A DNA stretch of 64,000 nucleotides, taken from positions 1 to 64,000 of the forward strand of contig JAZRYE010000018.1 of the NCBI GenBank assembly GCA_045600585.1, given 5' to 3'. The notes below the pieces were generated by a model, which saw only the letters and a list, made by a program, of their open reading frames with translations, was not told the DNA's origin and did not search any database. The DNA is from JAZRYE01 sp045600585 (GTDB taxonomy: Bacteria > Bacillota_I > Bacilli_A > RFN20 > CAG-826). Positions within the stretch are counted from its first letter, which is position 1. The number at the start of each line of letters is the position of its first letter. The position numbers and the translations under genes were made by a program. Of the stretch, positions 26,905 through 35,978 are shown piece after piece.

Positions 26905-27972
26905 TTAGAAGACCTCCTTTTCTTTCTTCTTTATTTGATAATGGCTTGCACCATCAATCTCAAGTTTGGTAGCAGTAATAAATACTTGCTCAAACTTTTT
27001 TAAAAAATTAATTAGTCTAGTTTGACGTGAATAGTCTAATTCACTCATCACATCATCTAAGACAATAATTGGTCTCTTTTCCTTATCGTCAATTAAGAAA
27101 TAGGGACTTAATTTCAAGGCTAAGGCAGCAATCCTATTCTCACCTTGTGATCCATAATCGCCAATATCTCTTCCGTTTAGCGCGATTGAGAAATCTTCTC
27201 GATGAATTCCTATAGTTGTTGCTTTTCTTCTTAAATCATTCTCTAATGCCTTGTTAAACGCTTCTTTTGCGTTTTTGGAGAACTCAGCTGTGTACTCAAT
27301 GAACGGCTTATAGATAACTTCGAATTTATCATTCTCGCCCGTGAGTGCGCGCGTTATTATATTAAGGATATCATTGATATCCTTGACGTATATCTGCCTG
27401 TAACTCACTATCGGACCCGATAGTTTTACAAGCATTTCGGTTGTAGAATCTAACAAAATTCTATCAACTTTATCCCCTTTCAATATTTCATTTCTCTCAT
27501 TTAGAACCCTTTCATATCTCATAATGTAATCGAGATAGAGTTGGCTCTTTTTAGATAATGAAATATCCAAGAAGTTTCTTCTAGCTTTTGGCGTTCCTCT
27601 AAATAGGAGTACATCCTTTGGCTCAAAAAGTATCACATTTGTAGTTTTTGCCAATTCTGAGAGGCGAGAAATAGGTTTATTGTTTAGAAATATTTGCTTA
27701 CCGTCTTTAGTGACTATAACTCGTATTTTGCGATTCAATTCGCCTTCAGCAACAATTGCTTCTATTTCTGCTTTTTCTTTTCCTTTTTGAATTAGTTCTA
27801 CTTCTTCGCTTGTTCTAAATGATTTAGCAAGAGACAAGAAGTAAATTGCTTCAACTACATTTGTTTTTCCTACAGCATTATCTCCGGTAAGAATATTTAA
27901 GTTTGGAGAGAAGCTGTAAGTTAGATACGAATGGTTTCGGAAATTCTTTAGTGTGATTGATTTGACAACCAT
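26905..27972 (-). CDS. recF: DNA repair and replication protein RecF
   Basis: An SMC-like ATPase that loads RecA at gaps with RecO and RecR (recR is at 61.7 kb). Walker A is LTGDNAVGKTN (about residues 28-38), the ABC signature region is YGSQGENRIAALALKL, and Walker B is PIIVLDDVMSELD. 355 aa, a normal length. It starts one base after the yaaA stop, overlapping in context, and abuts gyrB. The N-terminus LKNFRNHSYL is typical. Confidence 0.96.
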   Translation of the reverse strand: MVVKSITLKNFRNHSYLTYSFSPNLNILTGDNAVGKTNVVEAIYFLSLAKSFRTSEEVELIQKGKEKAEIEAIVAEGELNRKIRVIVTKDGKQIFLNNKPISRLSELAKTTNVILFEPKDVLLFRGTPKARRNFLDISLSKKSQLYLDYIMRYERVLNERNEILKGDKVDRILLDSTTEMLVKLSGPIVSYRQIYVKDINDILNIITRALTGENDKFEVIYKPFIEYTAEFSKNAKEAFNKALENDLRRKATTIGIHREDFSIALNGRDIGDYGSQGENRIAALALKLSPYFLIDDKEKRPIIVLDDVMSELDYSRQTRLINFLKKFEQVFITATKLEIDGASHYQIKKKEKEVF

Positions 27973-27973
27973 G

Positions 27974-28189
27974 TCATTCTACCAGATAGGTTTCTTGATC
28001 AATCTCCACTTTATCGCCAGGATATAATTTTCTACCGCGGCGATTTTCTTTTTCTCCATTGACTAAAACGTAATTCTCAGCCAAATACGCTTTTGCCATT
28101 CCACCAGTTTGAATTGTTCCTGATATTTTAAGAAGAACATTCAAAGTTATGTATGCTTCATCTTGTCTAATTTTTATTATTTTAGCCAT
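27974..28189 (-). CDS. yaaA: S4-domain protein YaaA (RlbA-type)
   Basis: A 71-residue RNA-binding S4 domain protein, always found between dnaN and recF in Firmicutes and associated with ribosome assembly. The motif GGMAKAYLAENYVLVNGE is the S4 core. It ends with TGA one base before the recF ATG. It is the first gene of the yaaA-recF-gyrB-gyrA transcript: a TATAAT lies at 28216-28211, and the dnaN terminator lies just upstream. Confidence 0.9.
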   Translation of the reverse strand: MAKIIKIRQDEAYITLNVLLKISGTIQTGGMAKAYLAENYVLVNGEKENRRGRKLYPGDKVEIDQETYLVE

Positions 28190-28222
28190 ATTCGAAACCC
28201 TTTCTTTGACATTATACCACAG

Positions 28223-28250
28223 AAAATAAAAAAGGGAATAAATTCCCTTC
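28223..28250 (-). terminator. terminator of dnaN
   Basis: AAGGGAAT and ATTCCCTT form an 8-bp stem followed on the minus strand by TTTTTATTTT. It separates dnaA-dnaN from yaaA-recF-gyrB-gyrA. Confidence 0.75.
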
Positions 28251-28282
28251 TTATTTTTTAAGTTTTTTTGCCTGTTTTTGGC

Positions 28283-29404
28283 CTAATATGTCCTGACAGG
28301 TGTAACAACTTGTACCACTGAGTCATCTAAAGCATTTTTGACAACAAACGGCTTCATTTCGCCTTCAAATGCAAGAGTGACATCTTGACAATCTAACGCT
28401 CTGATTGCAGAAAGAACAAATTCACTATTGAAAGATACTCTTAAGTTAGCACCTTCATATTTAAAGACATCTATCTTTTGAACAGCAGAACCAATTTGTG
28501 AGCTTTTAGCAGAAACTTCAATGCCATTTTCGCTCATTAATAAATCAACAACATTTTCTCTTTCAACAGATAAAATATTAGCTCTATCAATTGCTTTAAT
28601 GATATCTACAGAGTTTACTTCAAGAGCATAGTTCGAAACTCTAGTTGCAATCTTCTTAGTGTTTGGATAATCACCAGCAATTAATCTTGTAGCGATTACA
28701 GTTCTACCTAATGAGAACAATGCCTTCTTATCACTAATTGAGATGTTTAAATCAGTAGACATGTCTGTGAGTTTATCTACTTCGGTCATCATTTTTGCAG
28801 GTACGTTTGCAATAAATGAAATTCCATCAGGGATTTTAATTTGCTTTCTAGCCATTCTTGCTGAATCGGTAGCAGTTGCGGTTAAAATGCCTTGTTCTGC
28901 TTCTAAATTGATTGCTGTAAGGATAGGTCTTTGTTCTTTTGTAGATGCAGCAAATGCTGTTTGAGAAACAATTAAGCTAAAATCAGCTTTGGTGATTGAT
29001 AATTGTGTACCAGATGGATCTAAATCAAGATCTGGATATTCTTCTGCTCTTACACAATTAAGTTTGAACTCAGATCTATTGTCATTAATTACTGCAATTG
29101 TTGAATCAATAACATCTAATGTAATTTCTTCGGATTCCATTTTTCTTACGATATCAACAATAAATTTTGTCTTAATTAAAGTAGCACCTTCTTTATAATT
29201 TCTAATTATTTCTTTATCGTTTGAGCTATAAGGAATTAATGTTCTAATAGTTAAATCAAAATTAGATCCAGTGATAAATAATCCTCTATCATCTAATTCA
29301 ATCTTTAAATTTTCTAATACTGGGTTTGCTACTTTACTTCCAACTGCTCTTGCGGCAATTGATAAGCCTTTAAGAAATTCTTCTCTAACAATCGTGAATC
29401 TCAT
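28283..29404 (-). CDS. dnaN: DNA polymerase III sliding clamp
   Basis: The 373-residue beta clamp, a homodimer ring that tethers DNA polymerase III. Family features include GSNFDLTIR in domain 1, the domain 2 segment around RMARKQIKIPDG, and the C-terminal TPVRTY (the usual MPMR-like end). The SD AAAGGA lies 10 nt before ATG. It follows dnaA after a 151-nt gap that holds DnaA boxes, as in Bacillus. Confidence 0.96.
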   Translation of the reverse strand: MRFTIVREEFLKGLSIAARAVGSKVANPVLENLKIELDDRGLFITGSNFDLTIRTLIPYSSNDKEIIRNYKEGATLIKTKFIVDIVRKMESEEITLDVIDSTIAVINDNRSEFKLNCVRAEEYPDLDLDPSGTQLSITKADFSLIVSQTAFAASTKEQRPILTAINLEAEQGILTATATDSARMARKQIKIPDGISFIANVPAKMMTEVDKLTDMSTDLNISISDKKALFSLGRTVIATRLIAGDYPNTKKIATRVSNYALEVNSVDIIKAIDRANILSVERENVVDLLMSENGIEVSAKSSQIGSAVQKIDVFKYEGANLRVSFNSEFVLSAIRALDCQDVTLAFEGEMKPFVVKNALDDSVVQVVTPVRTY

Positions 29405-29555
29405 ATATAATTCCTTTCTCTTTATTATATAAATAATAATTATAAGGTCGGTGGATAGTGTGGAAAACTAACTTTTTATTATAATTTGCCACATGCTTGA
29501 TTTATTCTATCATAAGTTTTATCAAAAATATATTTTTATTTTCAATAAAATACAA
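29405..29555. other. dnaA-dnaN intergenic part of oriC
   Basis: A very AT-rich stretch (29405-29447) next to one DnaA box TGTGGAAAA (29459-29467, TTTTCCACA on the minus strand) and a weaker GGTGGATAG beside it. In Bacillus the unwinding region lies in this gap, so it is the likely melting site, by analogy. Confidence 0.55.
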
Positions 29556-30941
29556 TTAAGAATTTAACCGTCTTTTTAATTCTTCTACTGCTTCTTTTAA
29601 GGTCTCGTCAGTTTTCAACATGCTTTCCACTTTTTCTATACCCGACATAACAGTTGTGTGATCTCTGCCGCCAAACATGTCACCAATTTTCTTGAGCGGG
29701 ACATCAATTGTAAATCTAATTAAATACATCGCGATATGACGTGCGAGGGCAATTTGCCCTGTTCTTACCTTGCCTGTTAATTGTGTTGGGGTGATATTAT
29801 AGTAATCCGCTACTGTGTTAATAATTTTTTGTTCACTCATTTGATTTGCAATATTTTTGCCACCAACAATCCCCTTCATGGCTTCAATTGCAATATCCAT
29901 TGTGACACGGCTAGATTGCTTGAAAGTTTCAGCATAGAAAGTTAACCTATTAATTGAACCTTCCAATTCACGAATACTGCTTGAAAATTTCTCGGCTAAG
30001 AAGAATAAAACTGACGTGTCGAAATCATCTATTTTTCTTCCACTATTGACGATTTTTTTCTTTAAAATCTCTACACATGTACTTTGATCAGGTTCCTCTA
30101 TTTTTACTACTAATCCTTGACTAAATCTAGTTACAAGCCTATCTTCTAATTGATTTAATTCGTTAGGTTGTCTATCTGACATAATTACTATTTGCTTGCC
30201 ACTATTTATCATTGCATTGTAAATATAGAAAAACATTTCTTCTGTTTTAACCTTATTTGATAAGAATTGAACATCATCAAAAAGCAACACGTCAACATCT
30301 TTAAAGTAGTCTTTTAATGATTCAGATTCCTTCTCACCTTTGACAAATCTCATGTATTCATCAACGAATTCATATGCAGCAATATATAAAACTCTTGCGC
30401 CTGGTTTACTGACATTTTTGACATAATTGCCAATAGAATGCAATAAGTGTGTTTTGCCTAATCCAGAATGAGAATAAATGAATAATGGATTAAACATTTT
30501 TCCAGGTGTAGCTGCAACCATTAATGATGCTTGTTGAGCTTCTCTATTGAAATCCCCTACAACAAAGTTGTCGAATATATAATTAGGATCTAATTTAGCA
30601 TCTTTGAAATACGTGGATTCTTGTGCGATAGTATTAACTGAAGTATATGCCTGAACTGCTTCTACATGATTTTTTACTTCATTTGCTGTGATATATTCAA
30701 AATCACAATTTTCGTTAGTTAATTCTTTAATAACATCAATAACGATATCGTTATATTTGTTTTTCATTAGATTTGCAGCTACTTTGCTATTAACAACTAC
30801 AACTATTGTTGACCCATGAATATCATCAATGTAACTGCCATTGAAAAAGGATTCAAATAATTGTGGTTCTGCAATTCTTTCATTGATTTTAATAAGGGCT
30901 CTATCCCAAAGCTGAGCCATTTCTGATACAGATTTCAACAT
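29556..30941 (-). CDS. dnaA: chromosomal replication initiator DnaA
   Basis: The AAA+ initiator, 461 residues with four domains. Walker A reads SHSGLGKTH (residues 157-165) where most DnaA proteins have GGVGLGKTH; Walker B is VLLFDDVQFL; the C-terminal DNA-binding signature is GGRDHTTVMSGIEKV. Domain II is short. The SD CGAGGT lies 9 nt before ATG. Boxes TTTTCCACA lie upstream and downstream of the gene, as expected for autoregulation and a two-part origin. Confidence 0.97.
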   Translation of the reverse strand: MLKSVSEMAQLWDRALIKINERIAEPQLFESFFNGSYIDDIHGSTIVVVVNSKVAANLMKNKYNDIVIDVIKELTNENCDFEYITANEVKNHVEAVQAYTSVNTIAQESTYFKDAKLDPNYIFDNFVVGDFNREAQQASLMVAATPGKMFNPLFIYSHSGLGKTHLLHSIGNYVKNVSKPGARVLYIAAYEFVDEYMRFVKGEKESESLKDYFKDVDVLLFDDVQFLSNKVKTEEMFFYIYNAMINSGKQIVIMSDRQPNELNQLEDRLVTRFSQGLVVKIEEPDQSTCVEILKKKIVNSGRKIDDFDTSVLFFLAEKFSSSIRELEGSINRLTFYAETFKQSSRVTMDIAIEAMKGIVGGKNIANQMSEQKIINTVADYYNITPTQLTGKVRTGQIALARHIAMYLIRFTIDVPLKKIGDMFGGRDHTTVMSGIEKVESMLKTDETLKEAVEELKRRLNS

Positions 30942-31156
30942 AATAAGTACCTCGTTCTTGCTATATTATATTCTTATTTCCACACTATTTTTAAGTATTT
31001 TTATAACTTTTCCACATTAGATATATCTAATATAAAATGTATGTTTTCCACATTTTCCACATTTTCACACACTTGTGGAAAAGCAATGCACATGTTTATT
31101 ATGTTGAAAACTCTTATTTAAATTTACGCATTGTATACTTGCATGTGTTATTTTAA
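30942..31156. other. oriC, main DnaA-box cluster
   Basis: Four exact TTTTCCACA boxes: 31008-31016, 31044-31052 and 31053-31061 on plus, and 31074-31082 on minus. There is also ATTTCCACA at 30976-30984 and TTTTCACAC at 31062-31070. Boxes 31044 to 31070 lie head-to-tail with no gaps. The region is AT-rich and lies between divergent dnaA and rpmH. All boxes vary from TTATCCACA at position three. Confidence 0.85.
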
Positions 31157-31186
31157 TTGACATTTATAAATAAATGCTTGTATACT
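31157..31186 (+). promoter_or_regulatory. rpmH promoter
   Basis: TTGACA (31157-31162), 18 nt, TATACT (31181-31186), 35 nt before the rpmH ATG. It is the best sigma-A-type promoter in the window and drives rpmH-rnpA-yidC-jag. Confidence 0.7.
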
Positions 31187-31221
31187 AAACCCGCTATGTA
31201 TTTATAGGAGGTTACTTTTTT

Positions 31222-31356
31222 ATGAAAAGAACATATCAGCCAAGCAAAATTAAACACCAACGTAAAGCTGGTTTCCGCGCAAGAATGAGCAGCGCAAATG
31301 GCCGTCGTGTCTTAGCTCGTCGTAGAGCAAAAGGCAGAGCAACTCTTACTGCATAA
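31222..31356 (+). CDS. rpmH: 50S ribosomal protein bL34
   Basis: A 44-residue, highly basic protein beginning MKRTYQPSKIKHQRKAGFR and ending in ATLTA, nearly invariant in bacteria. The SD AGGAGG lies 10 nt before ATG. It marks the right side of the origin and precedes rnpA by 13 nt, as in almost all bacteria. Confidence 0.98.
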   Translation: MKRTYQPSKIKHQRKAGFRARMSSANGRRVLARRRAKGRATLTA

Positions 31357-31369
31357 TTAGGAGTATAAA

Positions 31370-31705
31370 ATGAAAGTTATTAATCGTATTAAAGCTAGTG
31401 ATGATTTTGCTTTAACGATTAAAAAAGGCAGAACTTACAAAAACCAGTCTTATACAATTCATGCTATTAAGACGGATAGAGCCTATTCTAGAGTTGGCTT
31501 ATCCGTTTCGACAAAGATTGGTAATGCTGTAGTTCGCTCTCGTGTAAAACGACAACTTAGAGCAATGTGTGATAATCTTTTAGATTATAACAATACATCG
31601 TTCGACCTGGTTATTATTGTTAGAAGTAAATTTCTAGATAATTCATTTCAAGATAACCAATCACTACTACGTGATTTAATAAATGTACAAGTAGGAGTCA
31701 ATTAA
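31370..31705 (+). CDS. rnpA: RNase P protein component
   Basis: A 111-residue basic protein that assists the RNase P RNA in cutting tRNA 5' leaders. The signature is RVGLSVSTKIGNAVVRSRVKR, with the RNR-type motif RSRVKRQLR. The SD TTAGGAG lies 7 nt before ATG. Its stop overlaps the yidC ATG by one base (TAATG). Confidence 0.95.
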   Translation: MKVINRIKASDDFALTIKKGRTYKNQSYTIHAIKTDRAYSRVGLSVSTKIGNAVVRSRVKRQLRAMCDNLLDYNNTSFDLVIIVRSKFLDNSFQDNQSLLRDLINVQVGVN

Positions 31706-33195
31706 TGAAAAAAGGTACAAAACTATTTTTAGGGGGTTTTGCTCTATTACTAGGTGCTGCTGTTTTAACAGGTTGTACTCAATCATTCTGTTCTACCAAC
31801 GATAAAGCTAATATGCTTTATGCGTTTGATGGAGGCATTACTGCATATTATGCAGCTGATGATGCGAATAAACCTGCAGAAGCTGAAACCTTAGATGGTT
31901 TTGACAATATTTATATTACTTATAGCATTGACAATTCACCTAAATTAAAGGAAATTCACTCAAATGCATTAGGAAATAATATTGCATGTCCAACTGAAAC
32001 ATATTGGAAAACATTTGATGTCGTTGTTTTAAAACACGCTTTAGCTGGCGAATATAACAAGACATTAACTAGTTATTCTGATGTTACTGTTGACCAAGTT
32101 GCAACCGCTCTTAAAGAATTTGGCTATTTCAAATTTACAGATTCTAATCCTGATCACGTTAAAGAAAAGCAAAAGAAACTTTGGGCTAACTGGGATTTAT
32201 ACGATCAAGAAGTCAGAAGCTTAGTTGCTATTGATAACTGTCCTTCTAAAGACTTTGTTACTTTGTATCAAAGAACAATGAACCAAAATATTGCAGCATA
32301 CCGTTCATGTCTTGCAATCACCAAAGGTGACTATGGATATTACAATGGTAAACCTGTAACCATGGAAGCTAAATCATATAAATATGGTTGGCAAAAGGGT
32401 TTATTTGAAGGCTTATTAATTTGGCCTATCGGCGCTTTAACTGACGCTATTGTTGGTGGGTTAACAACACCAAAATTGTCAATTGAATCTGGCGTTCCAC
32501 AAATACTTGCTATTTTGATTGTTACAGTTATTGTTAGAGGCTTAATGCTAGCAGTAACAATGAAGCAAACAACAGCTAATGCTAAAATGCAAGGTTTACA
32601 ACCTGAAATTGCTAAAATTCAAGCCAAATACCCTAACGCCAATACTAATCAATATGAAAAGCAAAGAATGGCGGAAGAAACATCTAAACTTTATAAAAAA
32701 CACAAAATTAATCCATTGTCTTCATTACTTGTAATGATTGTTCAATTCCCTGTATTTATTTGCGTATGGGGTGCATTACAAGGATCTGCTGCTTTATCAT
32801 CAGGCACATTCTTAGGATTAAGATTAAGTGATACTATCAGCTCAATGCTTTTTAATAAAGCAAATTGGGCTAGTGCTACATTTAATAGAGGCGTTATCAC
32901 TGCATTGGTCTTATTCGTATTAATGTCTGCAGTTCAAACCGTTGCAATGCTTTTACCACAATGGATTCAAAAATCAAAAGCAAAGAAAATTGCTAAATTA
33001 GGTCGTAACCCTGCTAAGAAAGATCAAGATAACAAGATGAAATGGTTCACATACATCATGTTAGCAATGATTATCTTCATGGGCTTCTCCCTCGCATCCG
33101 CAATGGGTGTTTATTGGTTAGTTGGCGCTTTATTCTCAATTGCACAAACATTGATTACTGAAGCAGTCAATTCCAAAAAAGCAAAGAAAAAATAA
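31705..33195 (+). CDS. yidC: YidC/Oxa1 membrane insertase with large extracytoplasmic domain
   Basis: Inserts membrane proteins. A lipoprotein signal ends in LTGC (Cys24). The insertase core of about 250 residues is C-terminal: VIVRGLMLAVTMKQT holds the groove Arg, followed by the cytoplasmic loop and VMIVQFPVFICVWGALQ. Between Cys24 and about residue 230 lies an extra soluble domain, so the protein is 496 aa against about 260 for Bacillus SpoIIIJ. The C-terminus is very basic (SKKAKKK), suiting ribosome contact. Co-transcribed with rnpA and jag. Confidence 0.93.
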   Translation: MKKGTKLFLGGFALLLGAAVLTGCTQSFCSTNDKANMLYAFDGGITAYYAADDANKPAEAETLDGFDNIYITYSIDNSPKLKEIHSNALGNNIACPTETYWKTFDVVVLKHALAGEYNKTLTSYSDVTVDQVATALKEFGYFKFTDSNPDHVKEKQKKLWANWDLYDQEVRSLVAIDNCPSKDFVTLYQRTMNQNIAAYRSCLAITKGDYGYYNGKPVTMEAKSYKYGWQKGLFEGLLIWPIGALTDAIVGGLTTPKLSIESGVPQILAILIVTVIVRGLMLAVTMKQTTANAKMQGLQPEIAKIQAKYPNANTNQYEKQRMAEETSKLYKKHKINPLSSLLVMIVQFPVFICVWGALQGSAALSSGTFLGLRLSDTISSMLFNKANWASATFNRGVITALVLFVLMSAVQTVAMLLPQWIQKSKAKKIAKLGRNPAKKDQDNKMKWFTYIMLAMIIFMGFSLASAMGVYWLVGALFSIAQTLITEAVNSKKAKKK

Positions 33196-33212
33196 GAAAG
33201 GAAAGATGCTAC

Positions 33213-33812
33213 ATGAAAACTTACTTAGGTAAAACAGCTGAAGAAGCGTTACAACTTGCTTCCGAAGAAATCGGAACCCCAGTAAATGAACTTGTCTACG
33301 TCGTTTCTGATAAAAAGAAAGGTCTCTTTACTAAAAAAGTGGTTGTAGAGATCTATGAGTTACCAGATATTATTCAATACGCTGAAGATTATTTATTAAG
33401 TGTTATTGATGCTTTAGAAATTGAAAGTTCTGTTAATACAAGACTTGATGATGAAATCATCAGAATTACAATTGATTCAACACATAATCCTGTCTTGATT
33501 GGTAAGAATGGTAAAACATTACAAGCATTAAACGAATTAGTTAAACTTGCTGTATCTAATCATTTCCATAAGAGATTTAGAATTCTCTTAGACGTAAACG
33601 GATACAAAGATAACAAATATTCACGCTTATCTAGAATTGCTCGTAGATGCGCACATGATGTTCAAAAAACAAAAACAACTTATACATTTGAACCAATGTC
33701 TGCAGATGAAAGAAGAGTTGTTCATAACTCTTGCAGCGGAATGCCACATATCCGTACTGAATCAACTGGTGAAGGAACACACCGTCAAGTACAAATTATT
33801 TACGTTGATTAA
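33213..33812 (+). CDS. jag: Jag/KhpB RNA-binding protein
   Basis: 199 residues in three parts: the Jag_N domain (residues 1-50, with KKGLFTKK), a KH domain with GKNGKTLQAL, and a C-terminal R3H domain (around ADERRVVHNSC). In streptococci KhpB pairs with KhpA and influences cell elongation and sRNA metabolism. The SD GAAAGGA lies upstream, and a strong terminator follows. The rpmH-rnpA-yidC-jag order is fully conserved in Firmicutes. Confidence 0.92.
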   Translation: MKTYLGKTAEEALQLASEEIGTPVNELVYVVSDKKKGLFTKKVVVEIYELPDIIQYAEDYLLSVIDALEIESSVNTRLDDEIIRITIDSTHNPVLIGKNGKTLQALNELVKLAVSNHFHKRFRILLDVNGYKDNKYSRLSRIARRCAHDVQKTKTTYTFEPMSADERRVVHNSCSGMPHIRTESTGEGTHRQVQIIYVD

Positions 33813-33820
33813 TTAAGAAT

Positions 33821-33852
33821 ATATAAAGGCACCCGCTTGGGTGCTTTTATAT
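33821..33852 (+). terminator. terminator after jag
   Basis: A 12-14 bp stem (AAAGGCACCC / GGGTGCTTTT core) with a GCTT loop, just after the jag stop. Confidence 0.8.
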
Positions 33853-33869
33853 ATAAAAGGAAATATGTT

Positions 33870-35198
33870 ATGTTTGAAACAATAGTCGCATTAGCAACAC
33901 CACCAATGAAATCAGCTTTAGCCATCGTCAGAGTATCTGGAGATGATTGCTTTTCTATTGTTTCTAAATGTTTTACTAAAAACCTTAATAATTTAACCGA
34001 AAGAACCGCTTTCGTTGGTTCTATTATAGATAATGGAGAAAAGGTTGATGATGTTGTTTTAGTAGCTTATAAAGGCCCAAAATCATTTACAGGTGAAGAC
34101 TCATTAGAGATCATTTGTCATGGTTCTGTATTAATCGCAAATCAAATTATTGAAGTACTTATTAAAAACGGCGCTAGATTAGCTACTAACGGAGAATATT
34201 CTTCAAGAGCTTTCTTACATAACAAAATCGACTTGATTCAAGCTGAGGCGATTAACGATACAATTAACGCTACAACTAGAGAAGCGAAGAATCTATCTTT
34301 ACTATCTGTTTCAGGCCAAACCTCAGATCTTATTAAACCAATTAAGACAAAAATTGCAGATATTATTTCATTGATAGAAGTCAATATAGACTTTCCGGAG
34401 TATGAAGATATAGAAGTCGCAAATAAAGATAAAATCATTAGTTCTACTAATGAAATAGTATCTCTTATCGATAATTTAATTGATAATGGTGAAAAAGCAA
34501 AGATTATTCGTGATGGAGTAAAAGTTGCTATTGTCGGTAAACCAAATGTTGGAAAATCATCTCTTTTAAACGCTTTAACTGGCGAAGATAAAGCTATTGT
34601 TACTGACATCGCAGGAACAACTAGAGACATTGTTGAAGGCGATGTTAATTTAAAAGGCATTAGACTCCATTTATTGGACACTGCTGGGATTAGGAAAGTT
34701 GATGATAAAGTAGAGGCTATCGGCGTAGAAAAAGCCCGTAAAACCATTGAAGATGCTGACCTTGTTTTAGTTGTCCTTGATGGAACTAGAAAACTTGATA
34801 ATGAAGATCAAGAAATTCTTAATGCTACAAAAGGATTAAATAGAATTATTGTTCATAATAAAAATGACATTACTAAAGAAAGTGATACAGAAAATGTTTA
34901 TACTTCTGCTCTAACAGGTGATGTTGAACAATTAACAGCAGCAATTTTCAAGAATTTGGTAGTTGATGAAGAAGCATTTAAACAACCAGCTTTGAATAAT
35001 GCTAGACAACTTGGCTTATTAAAGCATGCAAAAGAAGCTCTTTTAAAAGCAAAACAAGATGCTGAATATGATTTAACGGTCGATCTTATCTCTGTTTCTC
35101 TATTAGATGCCTTTAATGCTGTATTAGAAATCACCGGAGAAGCTAATCAATTAGATTTATCTAAAGAAATATTCTCCCGTTTTTGTGTTGGAAAATAA
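33870..35198 (+). CDS. mnmE: tRNA modification GTPase MnmE
   Basis: With MnmG it makes 5-carboxymethylaminomethyl-uridine at tRNA wobble position 34. 442 residues: N-terminal folate-binding domain (ATPPMKSALAIVRVSG), helical domain, and an inserted G domain (GKPNVGKSSLLNAL, DTAGIRK, HNKND). It ends FCVGK, the conserved C-terminal C(I/V)GK. I set the start at 33870, after AAAAGGA; the earlier in-frame start lies in the terminator. Confidence 0.96.
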   Translation: MFETIVALATPPMKSALAIVRVSGDDCFSIVSKCFTKNLNNLTERTAFVGSIIDNGEKVDDVVLVAYKGPKSFTGEDSLEIICHGSVLIANQIIEVLIKNGARLATNGEYSSRAFLHNKIDLIQAEAINDTINATTREAKNLSLLSVSGQTSDLIKPIKTKIADIISLIEVNIDFPEYEDIEVANKDKIISSTNEIVSLIDNLIDNGEKAKIIRDGVKVAIVGKPNVGKSSLLNALTGEDKAIVTDIAGTTRDIVEGDVNLKGIRLHLLDTAGIRKVDDKVEAIGVEKARKTIEDADLVLVVLDGTRKLDNEDQEILNATKGLNRIIVHNKNDITKESDTENVYTSALTGDVEQLTAAIFKNLVVDEEAFKQPALNNARQLGLLKHAKEALLKAKQDAEYDLTVDLISVSLLDAFNAVLEITGEANQLDLSKEIFSRFCVGK

Positions 35199-35201
35199 AT
35201 T

Positions 35202-35978
35202 ATGATTTTTGATACTCATTGTCATTTAAATTCTGAAGATTTATACAAAGATATAGATAATATTTTGCTAAAAGCAAAAGAAGTTGGAGTAACTAAAATT
35301 CTTGTTCCAGGATGGGATAAGGAAAGCTCTCTTTTAGCTATTAAAATTGCTAATAGCTATGATGGTGTTTATGCCGCTATTGGTTTTCATCCAACCGAAG
35401 TATATGAATTAACTGAAAAAGATTTTCTTTCAGTAATGAAAAATATTAATAATCCAAAGGTTGTTGCTGTTGGCGAGATTGGCTTGGATTATCATTGGTG
35501 TGATGATCTTAATTTAAGAGAAAAACAAAAAGAATGGTTTATAAGGCAAATTGAATTTGCAAATCAGTATAATAAGCCAATCATCATTCACAATAGAGAT
35601 GCTTTTGAAGACACTCTAAATATATTAAAAGAGCATAAACCATTACATTCCGGAACCATGCATTGTTATTCTGGAAGTGTTGAATTGCTTAGAGATGTAA
35701 TTAACCTAGGTTTATATATTGGATTAGATGGCCCAGTCACTTATAAAAATGCTAAAACACCTAAAAATGTAGCTAAGGTTGTTGATATAGATAAATTACT
35801 TTTAGAGACTGATTCACCATTTCTTGCTCCTCACCCATTAAGAGGAACGATTAATGTACCAGCAAACCTATATCTAATCGCGGATGAAATATCAAATCAG
35901 AAAGAAATATTAACTGATAGAATTATTGATGCTACATACAATAATGCTTGTAGATTATTTGGTATAAAAGATGAGTAA
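35202..35978 (+). CDS. tatD: TatD family metal-dependent DNase
   Basis: A 258-residue TIM-barrel hydrolase. Metal ligands: DTHCHLNSEDL at the N-terminus, GEIGLDYHW, HNRDAFEDT, MHCYSGS and LETDSPFLAP. TatD proteins act as 3'-5' exonucleases or D-aminoacyl-tRNA deacylase-like enzymes; the exact role is uncertain. It starts 3 nt after the mnmE stop and overlaps rnmV by 8 nt. Confidence 0.92.
   Translation: MIFDTHCHLNSEDLYKDIDNILLKAKEVGVTKILVPGWDKESSLLAIKIANSYDGVYAAIGFHPTEVYELTEKDFLSVMKNINNPKVVAVGEIGLDYHWCDDLNLREKQKEWFIRQIEFANQYNKPIIIHNRDAFEDTLNILKEHKPLHSGTMHCYSGSVELLRDVINLGLYIGLDGPVTYKNAKTPKNVAKVVDIDKLLLETDSPFLAPHPLRGTINVPANLYLIADEISNQKEILTDRIIDATYNNACRLFGIKDE

Noticed and set aside
31044..31082. 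A short CRISPR-like or satellite repeat
   Set aside because: The repeats are 9-mers matching DnaA boxes beside dnaA, without spacers.
34238..34747. A 169-residue minus-strand gene inside mnmE
   Set aside because: It lies fully in the MnmE coding region, has low-complexity Ser/Leu/Ile content and no SD; it is a shadow frame.
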